Both the position numbers and the translations under genes were made by a program. 64,000 nucleotides of DNA. Source: Polynucleobacter sp. 73C-SIWE. GTDB taxonomy: Bacteria > Pseudomonadota > Gammaproteobacteria > Burkholderiales > Burkholderiaceae. Where the stretch lies: the NCBI RefSeq assembly GCF_018882465.1, contig NZ_JACVOK010000001.1, forward strand, positions 1-64,000. The letters are read 5' to 3'. The notes beneath the pieces were generated by a model. It was not told where the DNA came from. It was given only the letters and a program-made list of their open reading frames with translations, and ran no database searches. This document shows, one piece after another, positions 8,229 through 17,182 of the stretch. The first letter of the stretch is position 1; each line of letters starts with the position of its first letter.

Positions 8229-8579
8229 TTATAGCCTCCTAGCCTTTCTTTTAGCTGCGGCAGCCTGGAATTTAGCATCCTGGTTCTGATTGGCCTTCTT
8301 GCGCCTAACGCTCTTAGGGTCGATTAATAGAGGGGAATAGAGCTCTAGACGATCCCCCGAGTAAATTGGGCTATCCCAGTCCTTGCGCTTCCCAAAGACC
8401 CCAAAACAGCCCTTTCTAGCAAGAGCGGGATCGTCCTGACCGGCTACAATGCCCGCCCTCATTAAAGCCAAACCTACGGTGGGAATCTCACCATCATGCA
8501 AAATTAACTGAAAAGGGCGCAGAACTGGTTCACCCTTCCTGGCATCACATAGCAAGAGATCTAGGCTAAGGCTTGCCAT
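8229..8579 (-). CDS. rnfH: RnfH-family ubiquitin-like protein
   Basis: The protein has the RnfH fold: LSLDLLLCDARKGEPV, a central GVFGKRKDWDSPIYSGDRLELYSPLLIDPKSVRRKKA segment, and a lysine/arginine-rich tail. The family is beta-grasp, ubiquitin-like, and its biochemical role is unsettled. The ATG at 8579 has a strong ribosome binding site (GGAGG, six bases before), which decides against the TTG one codon earlier. It overlaps the end of ratA by 14 bases, the usual ratA-rnfH pairing. Confidence 0.88.
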   Translation of the reverse strand: MASLSLDLLLCDARKGEPVLRPFQLILHDGEIPTVGLALMRAGIVAGQDDPALARKGCFGVFGKRKDWDSPIYSGDRLELYSPLLIDPKSVRRKKANQNQDAKFQAAAAKRKARRL

Positions 8580-9003
8580 CAAGATCCTCCGCCCTTTTCA
8601 CAAAGCAATCGATGAAGGTCCCGGCAATATGACCAAAAACGGGGCCGATGATCTTATCCAGGATGGCGCTCTTGAATTCCCAGTGGAGCTTAAATTCGAC
8701 TTTGCAGGCGTCTTCACGCAGGGGAATGAAATTCCACTGCCCTGAAAAATGCTTAAAGGGGCCATCTACAAAGACCATATCGATGGTTTCTGGGCGGTGA
8801 TTGATATTTCGGGTATGAAAGAACTGATTAATACCCTTGAAATTGATATTGATTTTGGCATCTAGAACGGTCTCAGTCTGTTCAAAAATTTCTACCCCGC
8901 CGCACCAAGGCAAAAACTCAGGATACCGAGCCACATCAGTCACTAAGCCATACATTCGGTCGGCTGATTGGCCAATTAAAACGGTCTTGTGGACGTCTGC
9001 CAT
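8566..9003 (-). CDS. ratA: RatA/Coq10-type START-domain protein
   Basis: The 145-residue protein belongs to the polyketide cyclase/START superfamily and is the bacterial relative of Coq10, which binds ubiquinone-like lipids. In Escherichia coli the homologue RatA was described as inhibiting 70S formation; in other species a lipid or quinone role is favoured. Family features are the N-terminal MADVHKTVLIGQSADRMYGLVTDVARYPEFLPWC and the C-terminal helix VFGHIAGTFIDCFVKRAEDL. It is divergent from smpB (25 bases apart), the common ratA/smpB arrangement in proteobacteria. Confidence 0.9.
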   Translation of the reverse strand: MADVHKTVLIGQSADRMYGLVTDVARYPEFLPWCGGVEIFEQTETVLDAKININFKGINQFFHTRNINHRPETIDMVFVDGPFKHFSGQWNFIPLREDACKVEFKLHWEFKSAILDKIIGPVFGHIAGTFIDCFVKRAEDLDGKP

Positions 9004-9028
9004 AATCGATCTTGGAAGCTAAATAACT

Positions 9029-9481
9029 ATGAGTATCGTCGATAACAAAAAAGCTTTCTTCGATTATTTTATCGAGGAACGCTTCGAGGCAGGACTTGTT
9101 CTGGAAGGCTGGGAAGTCAAAGCCATCCGCGCAGGCCGCGTGCACATTAAAGAAGCGTATGTTGTCATTCGCAAGGCGGAGCTTTTCCTGATCGGCTGCC
9201 ATATCACCCCCCTGCTTTCAGCATCTACTCATATCGTTCCAGAGAGCACTCGCACCAGAAAACTTCTACTTAATGCCATTGAGATTCGCAAGTTGATTGG
9301 CAAGGTCGAGCAAAAGGGCTATACCCTAGTCCCGCTAAACCTCCATTTCTCCAAAGGGAATGTGAAGTGCGAAATTGGACTAGCCAGAGGTAAAAAACAG
9401 CATGACAAACGCGCTGCCACCAAAGAGCGGGAATGGGAAGTTCAAAAGGGTCGCATTGCAAGAGGCGATTTAAACGCCTAG
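9029..9481 (+). CDS. smpB: SsrA-binding protein
   Basis: SmpB binds tmRNA and delivers it to stalled ribosomes for trans-translation. The 150-residue sequence has the usual N-terminal [20 protein letters not shown], the [15 protein letters not shown] core, the [12 protein letters not shown] segment, and the basic tail with [16 protein letters not shown]. Length and motifs are typical. The tmRNA gene itself was not seen in this window. The next genes on this strand are the Anbu set, separated by 132 bases that hold an NtrC-like palindrome. Confidence 0.97.
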   Translation: MSIVDNKKAFFDYFIEERFEAGLVLEGWEVKAIRAGRVHIKEAYVVIRKAELFLIGCHITPLLSASTHIVPESTRTRKLLLNAIEIRKLIGKVEQKGYTLVPLNLHFSKGNVKCEIGLARGKKQHDKRAATKEREWEVQKGRIARGDLNA

Positions 9482-9532
9482 TAGGTCAAGAACTGGGGTA
9501 GACTGCCCACAGCGTCAATATCTGAGCATATA

Positions 9533-9549
9533 TGCACTTTTATAGTGCA
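9533..9549. promoter_or_regulatory. NtrC-like palindrome upstream of the Anbu gene set
   Basis: TGCACT-TTTAT-AGTGCA is a perfect dyad with a 5-base spacer. It contains GCAC-N7-GTGC, the core of NtrC (GlnG) binding sites in proteobacteria. It lies 65 bases before the preferred ATG of the ATP-grasp gene. No convincing sigma-54 promoter (GG-N10-GC) was found next to it, so if NtrC binds here the mode of control is unclear. It also overlaps a GTG (9545) that could otherwise be taken as the gene start. Confidence 0.5.
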
Positions 9550-9613
9550 ATACAGCACCAAGCAGCTTCAAATCCCCAAATCCAGTTTTTTTAAAGGCAT
9601 TAGTTTTAGAACT

Positions 9614-11026
9614 ATGAAATTGCCTTTTGATGAAATGCTCGACGCTGCAGGTAAAGCGCGTCCCCACTACCAAATTTTTCATAATTGGTTAAAGCAGCAA
9701 AGCGATTCCCTTATGGGTCTGAAGCGTGCTGAGGCAGATCTCATCTTTAGACGAGTGGGCATTACTTTCGCAGTCTACGGTGATGACCTTGGGGCAGAAA
9801 GAACTATTCCGTTTGATCAGGTACCCCGTATCTTTACTGCCAAAGAATGGGGGCAACTAGAAGCTGGTTTGCGTCAACGTGTTAAAGCACTCAATCGATT
9901 TATCTATGATGTGTATCACGATGAAGAAATCATCAAGGCAGGCATTGTTCCGGCTGAACAAATTTATAACAATGCGCAATACCGTCCAGAAATGCGCAAC
10001 GTTAGTGTGCCACGCGATATCTACGCACAAATTGCCGGCATTGATATTGTTCGTGCTGGTGAAGGTGAGTTCTATGTATTAGAAGATAACTTGCGTGTTC
10101 CATCTGGCGTGTCATACATGGTTGAAGATCGCAAGATGATGATGCGGCTTTTCCCGGATCTCTTTCAAAAATATCGCATTGCTCCTGTTGAGCACTACCC
10201 AGATCTTTTATTGGAGTGCTTGAAATCGGTGAAGCCCAACGATATTAAGAAACCAAACGTGGTAGTTCTAACACCAGGGATGTATAACTCTGCATACTTT
10301 GAGCACAGCTATCTTGCGCAACAAATGGGGGTTGAACTCGTAGAAGGCAAAGATTTGTTTGTAAAGAACGAACAAGTCTTTATGCGGACAACTCAAGGCC
10401 CCGAGAGAGTAGATGTGATCTATCGCCGTGTAGATGATGACTTCTTAGATCCACTTGCGTTCCGCTCCGATTCCACTCTAGGGGTTGCAGGGCTTTTGTC
10501 AGCGTATCGCGCTGGGAATGTGACGCTAGCCAATGCAATTGGTACTGGCATTGCTGATGATAAATCGATCTACCCATACGTCCCAGAAATGATTGAGTTT
10601 TATCTTGATGAAAAACCGATTCTGAATAATGTACCGACCTTTCAATGTCGTAAGACTGATGATCTTGCCTATACCTTGGCTAATTTAGAAAAGCTCGTTG
10701 TAAAACTCACCCATGGTGCAGGCGGATATGGAATGTTAGTTGGACCTGCATCTACTAAAGCTGAGATCGCAGAATTCAGAAAGCATTTAATTGCTAATCC
10801 CGATAAATATATTGCCCAACCCACTCTAGCACTCTCCACCTGCCCCACTTTTGTCGAGTCTGGCATTGCCCCAAGGCATATTGATTTGAGACCTTTTGTC
10901 CTCTCTGGCAAAACCATCAAGATGGTGCCAGGCGGATTAACTAGGGTTGCCCTCAAAGAAGGTTCTTTGGTTGTGAACTCCTCCCAAGGCGGCGGAACTA
11001 AAGATACCTGGGTACTAGAAGCGTAA
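9614..11026 (+). CDS. Circularly permuted ATP-grasp family protein (peptide ligase-like)
   Basis: The protein (about 470 residues) belongs to the circularly permuted ATP-grasp type 2 family (formerly DUF404/DUF407). Typical segments are MLDAAGKARPHYQIFHNWLKQ, LNRFIYDVYHDEEIIKAGIVP, FYVLEDNLRVPSGVSYMVEDR and the terminal PGGLTRVALKEGSLVVNSSQGGGTKDTWVL. Such proteins are predicted to form amide bonds using ATP and travel with alpha-E, transglutaminase and proteasome-like genes; the substrate is unknown. The longest frame opens at a GTG (9545) inside a palindrome and lacks a ribosome binding site, so the ATG at 9614 is preferred. First of four co-directional genes. Confidence 0.88.
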   Translation: MKLPFDEMLDAAGKARPHYQIFHNWLKQQSDSLMGLKRAEADLIFRRVGITFAVYGDDLGAERTIPFDQVPRIFTAKEWGQLEAGLRQRVKALNRFIYDVYHDEEIIKAGIVPAEQIYNNAQYRPEMRNVSVPRDIYAQIAGIDIVRAGEGEFYVLEDNLRVPSGVSYMVEDRKMMMRLFPDLFQKYRIAPVEHYPDLLLECLKSVKPNDIKKPNVVVLTPGMYNSAYFEHSYLAQQMGVELVEGKDLFVKNEQVFMRTTQGPERVDVIYRRVDDDFLDPLAFRSDSTLGVAGLLSAYRAGNVTLANAIGTGIADDKSIYPYVPEMIEFYLDEKPILNNVPTFQCRKTDDLAYTLANLEKLVVKLTHGAGGYGMLVGPASTKAEIAEFRKHLIANPDKYIAQPTLALSTCPTFVESGIAPRHIDLRPFVLSGKTIKMVPGGLTRVALKEGSLVVNSSQGGGTKDTWVLEA

Positions 11027-11042
11027 GAGGGATAAGAAAAAC

Positions 11043-12020
11043 ATGTTAAGTCGTACCGCTGATTGTCTCTACTGGATGGCCCGCTATACCGAGCGCGCAG
11101 AAAATACTGCCCGCATGCTCGACGTTAATCATCAAACCTCTCTACTGCCACAACCTAAAGAGTTCCTTGAGCAAAGCTGGAAGAAGTTGCTCACTATCTC
11201 CAAGCTGGAAGATGCTTTTCTGAGTAAATATGATGTCGTGAATCGTGAGAATGTTTTGGATTTCATGATTTATGAAACTAGCAATCCATCGAGCATTGTT
11301 TCTTGCCTTTACGCTGCCCGTGAAAACGCCCGTGTGATTCGCGGCAAAATTACTTCTGAAGTTTGGGAAACCCAAAATACTACTTGGCTAGAGTTACAAC
11401 GCATTCTGGAGGCAAGACATCAAGCTGACCATAGCAGACTACTTGAGTGGGTAAAACACCGCTGCCACCTTTTCAGAGGGGTGCTGCATGGCACTATGCT
11501 AAAAAATGAAGCCTTCTACTTTATTAATGTGGGAACGCTCCTGGAAAGAGCTGACAATACTGGCCGTATTCTAGAAAACAAATATGAAGATCAAGCAGCA
11601 CTGAAAGTCCTCAACCCCAAGAAAGGCTCTGATGAGGGTACCGATGGTCAGTTCTTTGATTTCTATCACTGGGCTGCACTACTGCGTTCCGTTTCTGCTT
11701 TTGAGATTTATCGTCAAATCTATTCTGATCAAGTAAGCCCTCAGCAGGTTGCTGAGCTACTGATTTTCAATAAACAAATGCCACGTTCATTGGTATGTTG
11801 TGTCAACGAACTCATTCCCTTGATTTCTGAAGTGAAGAACCAACAATCGAAAGAGATTGAACGTTTATTGGGTAAGCTTAAGGCTAGTCTAGACTTCTCC
11901 GATATTGATGAAGTCTTTGAGCAAGGTTTAGAGGAATTCATTGAAGTCTTTCTAGAGCGCATCAACCATATCGCCGATGAGTTTAGTAATGCTTATCTCA
12001 TCCCATTAGCAACTAACTAA
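11043..12020 (+). CDS. Alpha-E domain protein
   Basis: The 325-residue, largely helical protein starts MLSRTADCLYWMARYTERAENTARMLDV, the hallmark of the alpha-E (DUF403) family, and contains FINVGTLLERADNTGRILENKY later. The family has no proven biochemical activity; it is almost always encoded beside a circularly permuted ATP-grasp protein and a transglutaminase-like protein and is predicted to work in the same peptide-modifying pathway. It follows the ATP-grasp gene by 16 bases and precedes the transglutaminase gene by 13, so the three are surely one operon. Confidence 0.9.
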   Translation: MLSRTADCLYWMARYTERAENTARMLDVNHQTSLLPQPKEFLEQSWKKLLTISKLEDAFLSKYDVVNRENVLDFMIYETSNPSSIVSCLYAARENARVIRGKITSEVWETQNTTWLELQRILEARHQADHSRLLEWVKHRCHLFRGVLHGTMLKNEAFYFINVGTLLERADNTGRILENKYEDQAALKVLNPKKGSDEGTDGQFFDFYHWAALLRSVSAFEIYRQIYSDQVSPQQVAELLIFNKQMPRSLVCCVNELIPLISEVKNQQSKEIERLLGKLKASLDFSDIDEVFEQGLEEFIEVFLERINHIADEFSNAYLIPLATN

Positions 12021-12033
12021 GAGTTAGTAAAAC

Positions 12034-12831
12034 ATGCGCTTAAAAATTCGCCATCGTACTGAATACCGCTATGAGACTCCCGTACGTTATTCCATCCAGG
12101 AATTACGTCTGACGCCACCATCCATTAAAGGTCAAGAGATTCATAAATGGAAGGTGAGCACACCCATTAAATCTACAAGCTCAATCGATACTTTTGGCAA
12201 TGTGTGCAACGTATTTGTTCAAGAGAGTCCTTACACCTCAATGATGATTGAAGCTGAGGGGGAAGTGCACACCCAAGATGCTTTTGAGTTTATTGATGAT
12301 GCAAAGGCGGTTTCGCCCTACTACCTTTTACAGCAAACCCATTTGACCGAACCTACCGAAGAGATGCTGAAATATTTTTCAGCTAGCCTTCCAAAGACAA
12401 ATTCTGTGGACGAGATCTTAAAACTAGCTGCTGCGGTCCAAAAAACCATTGAATATTCGCCAGGGCAAACAAACTTTGCGACTACTGCTGCTCAATCGTT
12501 TGCCATGAAATCAGGTGTATGCCAAGATCATGCCCACATCATGCTCGGACTATGCCGCGCATCTAACATCCCAGCCCGCTATGTCAGTGGATATTTCTTT
12601 GCTGAAGAGTCGCCCAATCTTGCGAGCCATGCTTGGATTGACTTTTGTAGTGATATTGATCAGGGTATTTGGGTCAGTGTTGATATCACCCATGCATGTC
12701 TGGTGGATTCACGCCATATTCGATTGGCTATTGGCCGCGATTACTACTCTGCAGCACCTGTCAAAGGCGTTCGCTCTGGCGGTGGTGGGGAGGAACTGAG
12801 TGCCAGCATCTCCATCCAACAACTAGCCTAG
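12034..12831 (+). CDS. Transglutaminase-like cysteine protease family protein
   Basis: The 265-residue protein has an N-terminal bacterial transglutaminase-like beta domain (MRLKIRHRTEYRYETPVRYSIQELRLTP pattern) and a catalytic core with the triad in order: cysteine in SGVCQDHAH, histidine in ASHAWIDF, and aspartate in VSVDITH. Proteins of this group may cut or form isopeptide bonds. Substrate unknown. It has no signal peptide and should be cytosolic. Third gene of the ATP-grasp/alpha-E operon; the Anbu peptidase gene follows after 57 bases. Confidence 0.9.
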   Translation: MRLKIRHRTEYRYETPVRYSIQELRLTPPSIKGQEIHKWKVSTPIKSTSSIDTFGNVCNVFVQESPYTSMMIEAEGEVHTQDAFEFIDDAKAVSPYYLLQQTHLTEPTEEMLKYFSASLPKTNSVDEILKLAAAVQKTIEYSPGQTNFATTAAQSFAMKSGVCQDHAHIMLGLCRASNIPARYVSGYFFAEESPNLASHAWIDFCSDIDQGIWVSVDITHACLVDSRHIRLAIGRDYYSAAPVKGVRSGGGGEELSASISIQQLA

Positions 12832-12888
12832 CAGCTCTATCGAGATAATTAAGGGATAATTTCAGCAATGATGAATAAGGGCTAGGGT

Positions 12889-13764
12889 ATGACTTACTGT
12901 ATTGGACTTTGTTTAAAAGACGGCTTGGTTTTTCTCTCCGATACCCGCACCAATGCTGGTGTAGATCAAATCGGCACCTTCAGAAAAATGAGCATTTTCC
13001 AAAAGAATAATGATCGTTTCTTTGTAATGATGAGCGCCGGCAATCTAGCTATTACTCAGTCTGTTAAAGAAATACTGCTACAAGGACAGTTTTTTAAAGG
13101 TAAAAATCTCTGGACTGCCAAAAACTCGTACGAAGCAGCAGTGGTTGTGGGCGATGCCATCAAGCAGGTTTATGACCGTGATCATCTTGCCCTTGAAAAA
13201 GCTGGTCTTGAATTTAATTGCAATATGATTTTTGGTGGCCAGGTAAAAGGTGAGGCCCCACGTCTATTTAATATTTACTCCGCCGGTAACTTTATTGAGG
13301 CTACCCCCGAAACCTGCTACTTCCAGATTGGCGAGTCCAAATATGGCAAACCAATTTTGGATCGCGTACTCAATTTCACTACACCACTAAACCTAGCAAC
13401 TAAGTGCGCCTTGATTTCTATGGACTCCACCCTGAAAAGTAATATTTCAGTTGGATTGCCTTTGGATATGCTGGTTTATGAAAAAAATTCCCTCAAGGCT
13501 ACTAAGCTTGTCACCCTGGATGATAGAAACCCCTATTTCGCCATGATTCATCAATCCTGGGGCGAGAAGCTGCGTGAGGCCTTTAATTCGATTCCTGAGC
13601 CTAGCTGGAGCGGCGTCAATAAATCGAGCGCTATCTCTATTCCTGCCAAGAAAATAGGGGCTGTGCCAATTAACCATCCACCATCAAAATCGCGCCCAAA
13701 GACTACGACCAGCAAAACTGCCAAGAAAGCAGAAATTAAAAAGGTAGTGGCTAAGAAAAAGTAA
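12889..13764 (+). CDS. Anbu, proteasome-related peptidase, with a lysine-rich tail
   Basis: The N-terminus MTYCIGLCLKDGLVFLSDTR and the following TNAGVD motif match Anbu, the bacterial homologue of proteasome beta subunits and HslV. Thr2, exposed by removal of Met1, would be the catalytic nucleophile. Anbu proteins are about 240-250 residues; this one has 291, with an extra C-terminal tail of about 45 residues rich in Lys, Ser, Thr and Pro (from about residue 246). No partner ATPase is encoded nearby. The gene set here is the classic Anbu neighbourhood predicted to run a peptide tagging or synthesis pathway. Physiological substrate unknown. Confidence 0.92.
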   Translation: MTYCIGLCLKDGLVFLSDTRTNAGVDQIGTFRKMSIFQKNNDRFFVMMSAGNLAITQSVKEILLQGQFFKGKNLWTAKNSYEAAVVVGDAIKQVYDRDHLALEKAGLEFNCNMIFGGQVKGEAPRLFNIYSAGNFIEATPETCYFQIGESKYGKPILDRVLNFTTPLNLATKCALISMDSTLKSNISVGLPLDMLVYEKNSLKATKLVTLDDRNPYFAMIHQSWGEKLREAFNSIPEPSWSGVNKSSAISIPAKKIGAVPINHPPSKSRPKTTTSKTAKKAEIKKVVAKKK

Positions 13765-13781
13765 ATTGAGTTGCCCCAATA

Positions 13782-13811
13782 AAAAAGCCTAGATTCAATC
13801 TAGGCTTTTTT
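13782..13811. terminator. Bidirectional terminator between Anbu and ppsA
   Basis: AAAAAGCCTAGA and TCTAGGCTTTTT form a strong stem with a short TTCAA-type loop and U-tracts on both strands. It lies between convergent genes and serves both. Confidence 0.88.
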
Positions 13812-13836
13812 ACTACTATCAGATACTATAATTGGC

Positions 13837-16242
13837 TTAGGCTTTTAAACTCTTGCCCAACATTTCCCAGGTCTCGACTACGCTGTCTGGATTCAATGAG
13901 ATGGAAGTAATGCCCTTCTCTACTAGCCAACGTGCAAAGTCTGGATGATCTGATGGGCCTTGGCCGCATATACCCACGTACTTGTTTTGCTTACGGCAAG
14001 CATCAATAGAGCGCGCAATCATAAACTCCACTGCTGGGTCACGCTCATCAAAGTCAATTGCAAGCAATTCCATACCGGAGTCGCGATCCAAGCCCAGGGT
14101 AAGCTGAGTCATATCGTTAGAGCCAATCGAGAAGCCATCAAAATACTCGAGAAATTGATCAGCCAAAATGGCGTTCGATGGAATCTCGCACATCATGATG
14201 AGGCGCAAGCCATTAACACCACGTTTGAGGCCAAACTTTTCCATCATATCGATCACACGCTTCGCCTGATTGATAGTGCGAACAAATGGAACCATGATCT
14301 CAACGTTATCAAGGCCCATATCCTCACGCACGCGCTTCATCGCTGCGCACTCAAGAGCAAAGGCTTCACCAAAATCCTCGGATACATAACGTGATGCGCC
14401 ACGGAAGCCTAGCATTGGATTTTCTTCATCGGGCTCGTAGCGTGAGCCGCCAATCAACTTCTTGTACTCATTGGACTTAAAGTCTGACAGGCGCACGATC
14501 ACCGGCTTTGGATAAAAAGCGGCTGCAATCGTTGCTACACCCTCAACTAACTTGTCTTCATAGAACTGGCGCGGGCTAGCATAACCACGAGCCACACTCT
14601 CCACTGCGCGCTTGAGATCTCGATCAATATTTGGATACTCCAGAACTGCACGCGGATGAACACCAATGTAGTTGTTAATGATGAACTCCAGACGGGCAAG
14701 GCCTACACCTGCATTGGGAATTTGGCAGAAATCAAATGCCAACTGAGGATTACCAATATTCATGGTGATCTTCACTGGAATCTCTGGCAATACGCCGCGA
14801 GATACTTCAGTCACTTCAGTCTCGATTAAGCCATCGTAAATATGACCTTCATCACCTTCAGCACAAGAAACCGTCACCATCATGCCATCCTGCAAATGCT
14901 CGGTAGCATCACCGCAACCCACAACTGCAGGTACACCTAACTCACGCGCAATAATCGCAGCGTGGCAAGTACGTCCACCACGGTTAGTAACAATGGCAGA
15001 GGCGCGCTTCATGACCGGCTCCCAGTTAGGGTCCGTCATATCAGCAACTAATACATCGCCAGGCTGAACGCGATCCATTTCGCTTGGGTCACGAATAATT
15101 CTGACGGGGCCAGCACCAATCTTTTGACCGATCGCACGGCCTTTTGCCAATACCTTTGAGCTACCTTTGAGTTTGTAGCGCATCTCGACTTGGCCAGCCG
15201 CCTGGCTCTTCACAGTCTCAGGACGGGCTTGCAGAATATAGATACGGCCATCCTGGCCATCTTTACCCCACTCGATATCCATTGGACGACCGTAGTGCTT
15301 CTCAATGATCACTGCGTATTTAGCCAACTCGGTGATATCAGCATCTTCCAAAGAAAAACGATTGCGCTTTTCTGGAGTCACATCGACTGTTTGTACTTTC
15401 TCAGCAGAGCCCTTAGGTGCAAATTGCATCTGAATGAGTTTAGAACCCAAAGAGCGACGAATGATTGCTTTTTTATCCTGGGCTAAGGTAGTTTTAAATA
15501 CATAAAACTCATCAGGGTTTACCGCACCCTGAACCACTGTCTCACCCAAACCGTAGCTTGAAGTGATAAAGACTACATCTTCAAAGCCTGATTCAGTATC
15601 TAAAGTAAACATCACGCCGGCAGCGCCAAGGTCGGAGCGAACCATGCGCTGAATACCAGCAGATAAGGCTACTTCAGCATGGGCAAAACCCTTGTGCACC
15701 CGGTAAGAGATTGCGCGGTCGTTATAAAGAGAGGCAAATACTTCGCGGATCTTCTTTAAAACATCGTCAATACCTTCAACGTTCAAGAATGTTTCTTGTT
15801 GTCCAGCAAAAGAAGCATCTGGCAAATCTTCTGCAGTAGCAGATGAACGCACAGCAAATGAACCTTTACCAGAATCATCCAATACGGCAAACCCCTTGCG
15901 AATTTCTTCTTCAAGCTTTGGCTGAAATGGTGCAGACTCAATCCAGTTACGGATTTCAGCACCAGCTTCAGCTAATGCGCGTACATCATCAATATTCAAA
16001 CCTTCTAGACGCTTTTGAATGCGCTCTGTTAGGTTGTTATGCGTTAGAAAATCACGAAATGCCAATGCAGTAGTGGCAAAACCAGTTGGCACTCGCACTC
16101 CTGTTGAAGCCAGCTGAGAAATCATCTCACCCAATGAAGCGTTCTTACCGCCGACAGATTCAACATCTGTCATACGAAGTTGCTCAAAAGGCAAAACATA
16201 GGCATCTGCCACACTGCTATTTTGTTGCTGTTGGTTGGACAT
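13837..16242 (-). CDS. ppsA: Phosphoenolpyruvate synthase
   Basis: The enzyme makes PEP from pyruvate and ATP in gluconeogenesis. The protein (about 801 residues) has the N-terminal ATP-grasp-like domain ([37 protein letters not shown] split over the region), the phosphohistidine domain with catalytic His in [15 protein letters not shown], and the C-terminal PEP-binding TIM barrel. The longest frame begins at a TTG (16287); the ATG at 16242, preceded by AGAGAG and starting [10 protein letters not shown], is the better start. It is divergent from its regulator gene (106 bases between starts). Together they mark growth on organic acids. Confidence 0.96.
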   Translation of the reverse strand: MSNQQQQNSSVADAYVLPFEQLRMTDVESVGGKNASLGEMISQLASTGVRVPTGFATTALAFRDFLTHNNLTERIQKRLEGLNIDDVRALAEAGAEIRNWIESAPFQPKLEEEIRKGFAVLDDSGKGSFAVRSSATAEDLPDASFAGQQETFLNVEGIDDVLKKIREVFASLYNDRAISYRVHKGFAHAEVALSAGIQRMVRSDLGAAGVMFTLDTESGFEDVVFITSSYGLGETVVQGAVNPDEFYVFKTTLAQDKKAIIRRSLGSKLIQMQFAPKGSAEKVQTVDVTPEKRNRFSLEDADITELAKYAVIIEKHYGRPMDIEWGKDGQDGRIYILQARPETVKSQAAGQVEMRYKLKGSSKVLAKGRAIGQKIGAGPVRIIRDPSEMDRVQPGDVLVADMTDPNWEPVMKRASAIVTNRGGRTCHAAIIARELGVPAVVGCGDATEHLQDGMMVTVSCAEGDEGHIYDGLIETEVTEVSRGVLPEIPVKITMNIGNPQLAFDFCQIPNAGVGLARLEFIINNYIGVHPRAVLEYPNIDRDLKRAVESVARGYASPRQFYEDKLVEGVATIAAAFYPKPVIVRLSDFKSNEYKKLIGGSRYEPDEENPMLGFRGASRYVSEDFGEAFALECAAMKRVREDMGLDNVEIMVPFVRTINQAKRVIDMMEKFGLKRGVNGLRLIMMCEIPSNAILADQFLEYFDGFSIGSNDMTQLTLGLDRDSGMELLAIDFDERDPAVEFMIARSIDACRKQNKYVGICGQGPSDHPDFARWLVEKGITSISLNPDSVVETWEMLGKSLKA

Positions 16243-16348
16243 AAAATACTCTCTAAGGATAGGAAAACTGGTCAGGCAGCCACTCAAAATGGGGCATACT
16301 TCAATAAATCCTATTGTAGTGCTGACCCCGACCCCTTAGGCCAAATCC

Positions 16349-17176
16349 ATGTCTACCGAAATCCGTATTGTTTTTATTGTTTCCGACGGAACCGGCATTA
16401 CCGCCGAGAACTTCAGCCAATCGATTTTGGCCCAATTTGAGGCCAGTTTTAAGCACATCCGCATCCCTTTCGTGGATAGCGTCGATAAGGCTCATGATGC
16501 CGTTAGCAGCATTAACCAGGCATTCAATAAATATGGGGTACAGCCTATCGTATTCACTACTTTGGTGAATACGGAACTCAACAATATTGTCGCTAAGGCG
16601 AATGGCCTTATTTTGGATATGTTCCAAACTTTTGTGGCGCCACTAGAGGCTGCCTTGGGCTTGAAATCTACTCACGCCATGAACCGGCTGCACCACAATG
16701 CCGATACCGACGCCTATAAAAATCGTATCGAAGCCATCAACTACTCCTTAGCTCACGATGATGGGCAATCCAATCAAAATCTTGCGGATGCTGATGTGAT
16801 TCTAGTTGGCATCTCACGAGTTGGAAAAACACCGACCAGCCTTTACTTAGCAATGCAATATGGATTGAAAGCCGCAAACTATCCACTGATCCCCGAAGAT
16901 TTTGAACGCGGCCAATTGCCTAAAGACTTAGTGCCGTTCCGGCAAAAGATTTTTGGCCTCATGATTGATGCTGAGCGACTTTCAGAGATTCGCAACGAAC
17001 GTCGTCCGGGCAGCAATTACGCCAAACTCGAAAACTGTCGCTATGAAATTAATGAGGCGACTGCGATGATGAGAAAGCAATCCATTCCCTGGGTTTTAAC
17101 AACGAGTAAGTCGATTGAAGAAATTGCGACTACCGTTTTACAGGCCATCAAATCCGATAAAACAATACTGGGTTAG
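16349..17176 (+). CDS. ppsR: PEP synthase regulatory protein (bifunctional kinase/pyrophosphorylase)
   Basis: The 275-residue protein (DUF299 family) inactivates PEP synthase by ADP-dependent threonine phosphorylation and reactivates it by Pi-dependent dephosphorylation. It shows the N-terminal FIVSDGTGITAENFS motif and the P-loop GISRVGKTPTSLYLA. It is divergent from ppsA, its target, as in many proteobacteria. The name ppsR here has nothing to do with the photosystem repressor PpsR/CrtJ. Its stop is only six bases from the stop of the convergent RNA methyltransferase gene. Confidence 0.95.
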   Translation: MSTEIRIVFIVSDGTGITAENFSQSILAQFEASFKHIRIPFVDSVDKAHDAVSSINQAFNKYGVQPIVFTTLVNTELNNIVAKANGLILDMFQTFVAPLEAALGLKSTHAMNRLHHNADTDAYKNRIEAINYSLAHDDGQSNQNLADADVILVGISRVGKTPTSLYLAMQYGLKAANYPLIPEDFERGQLPKDLVPFRQKIFGLMIDAERLSEIRNERRPGSNYAKLENCRYEINEATAMMRKQSIPWVLTTSKSIEEIATTVLQAIKSDKTILG

Positions 17177-17182
17177 TTTTAC

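Noticed and set aside
9549..9570. Sigma-54 promoter next to the NtrC-like dyad
   Set aside because: The best candidate (CAGCAC...GC) lacks the GG at -24 and has the wrong spacing to the GC at -12.
9545..9613. GTG at 9545 as the start of the ATP-grasp gene
   Set aside because: It lies inside a palindrome, has no ribosome binding site, and the added residues do not look conserved; the ATG at 9614 matches the family start.
13960..14394. 144-aa frame and other long plus-strand frames over ppsA
   Set aside because: They are antisense shadows of a well-conserved gene, with no ribosome binding sites and no recognisable domains.
16349..17176. ppsR read as the photosystem repressor PpsR/CrtJ
   Set aside because: The protein is a DUF299 kinase/phosphorylase with a P-loop and no PAS or HTH domain, encoded next to its target ppsA. 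The shared name is a coincidence.
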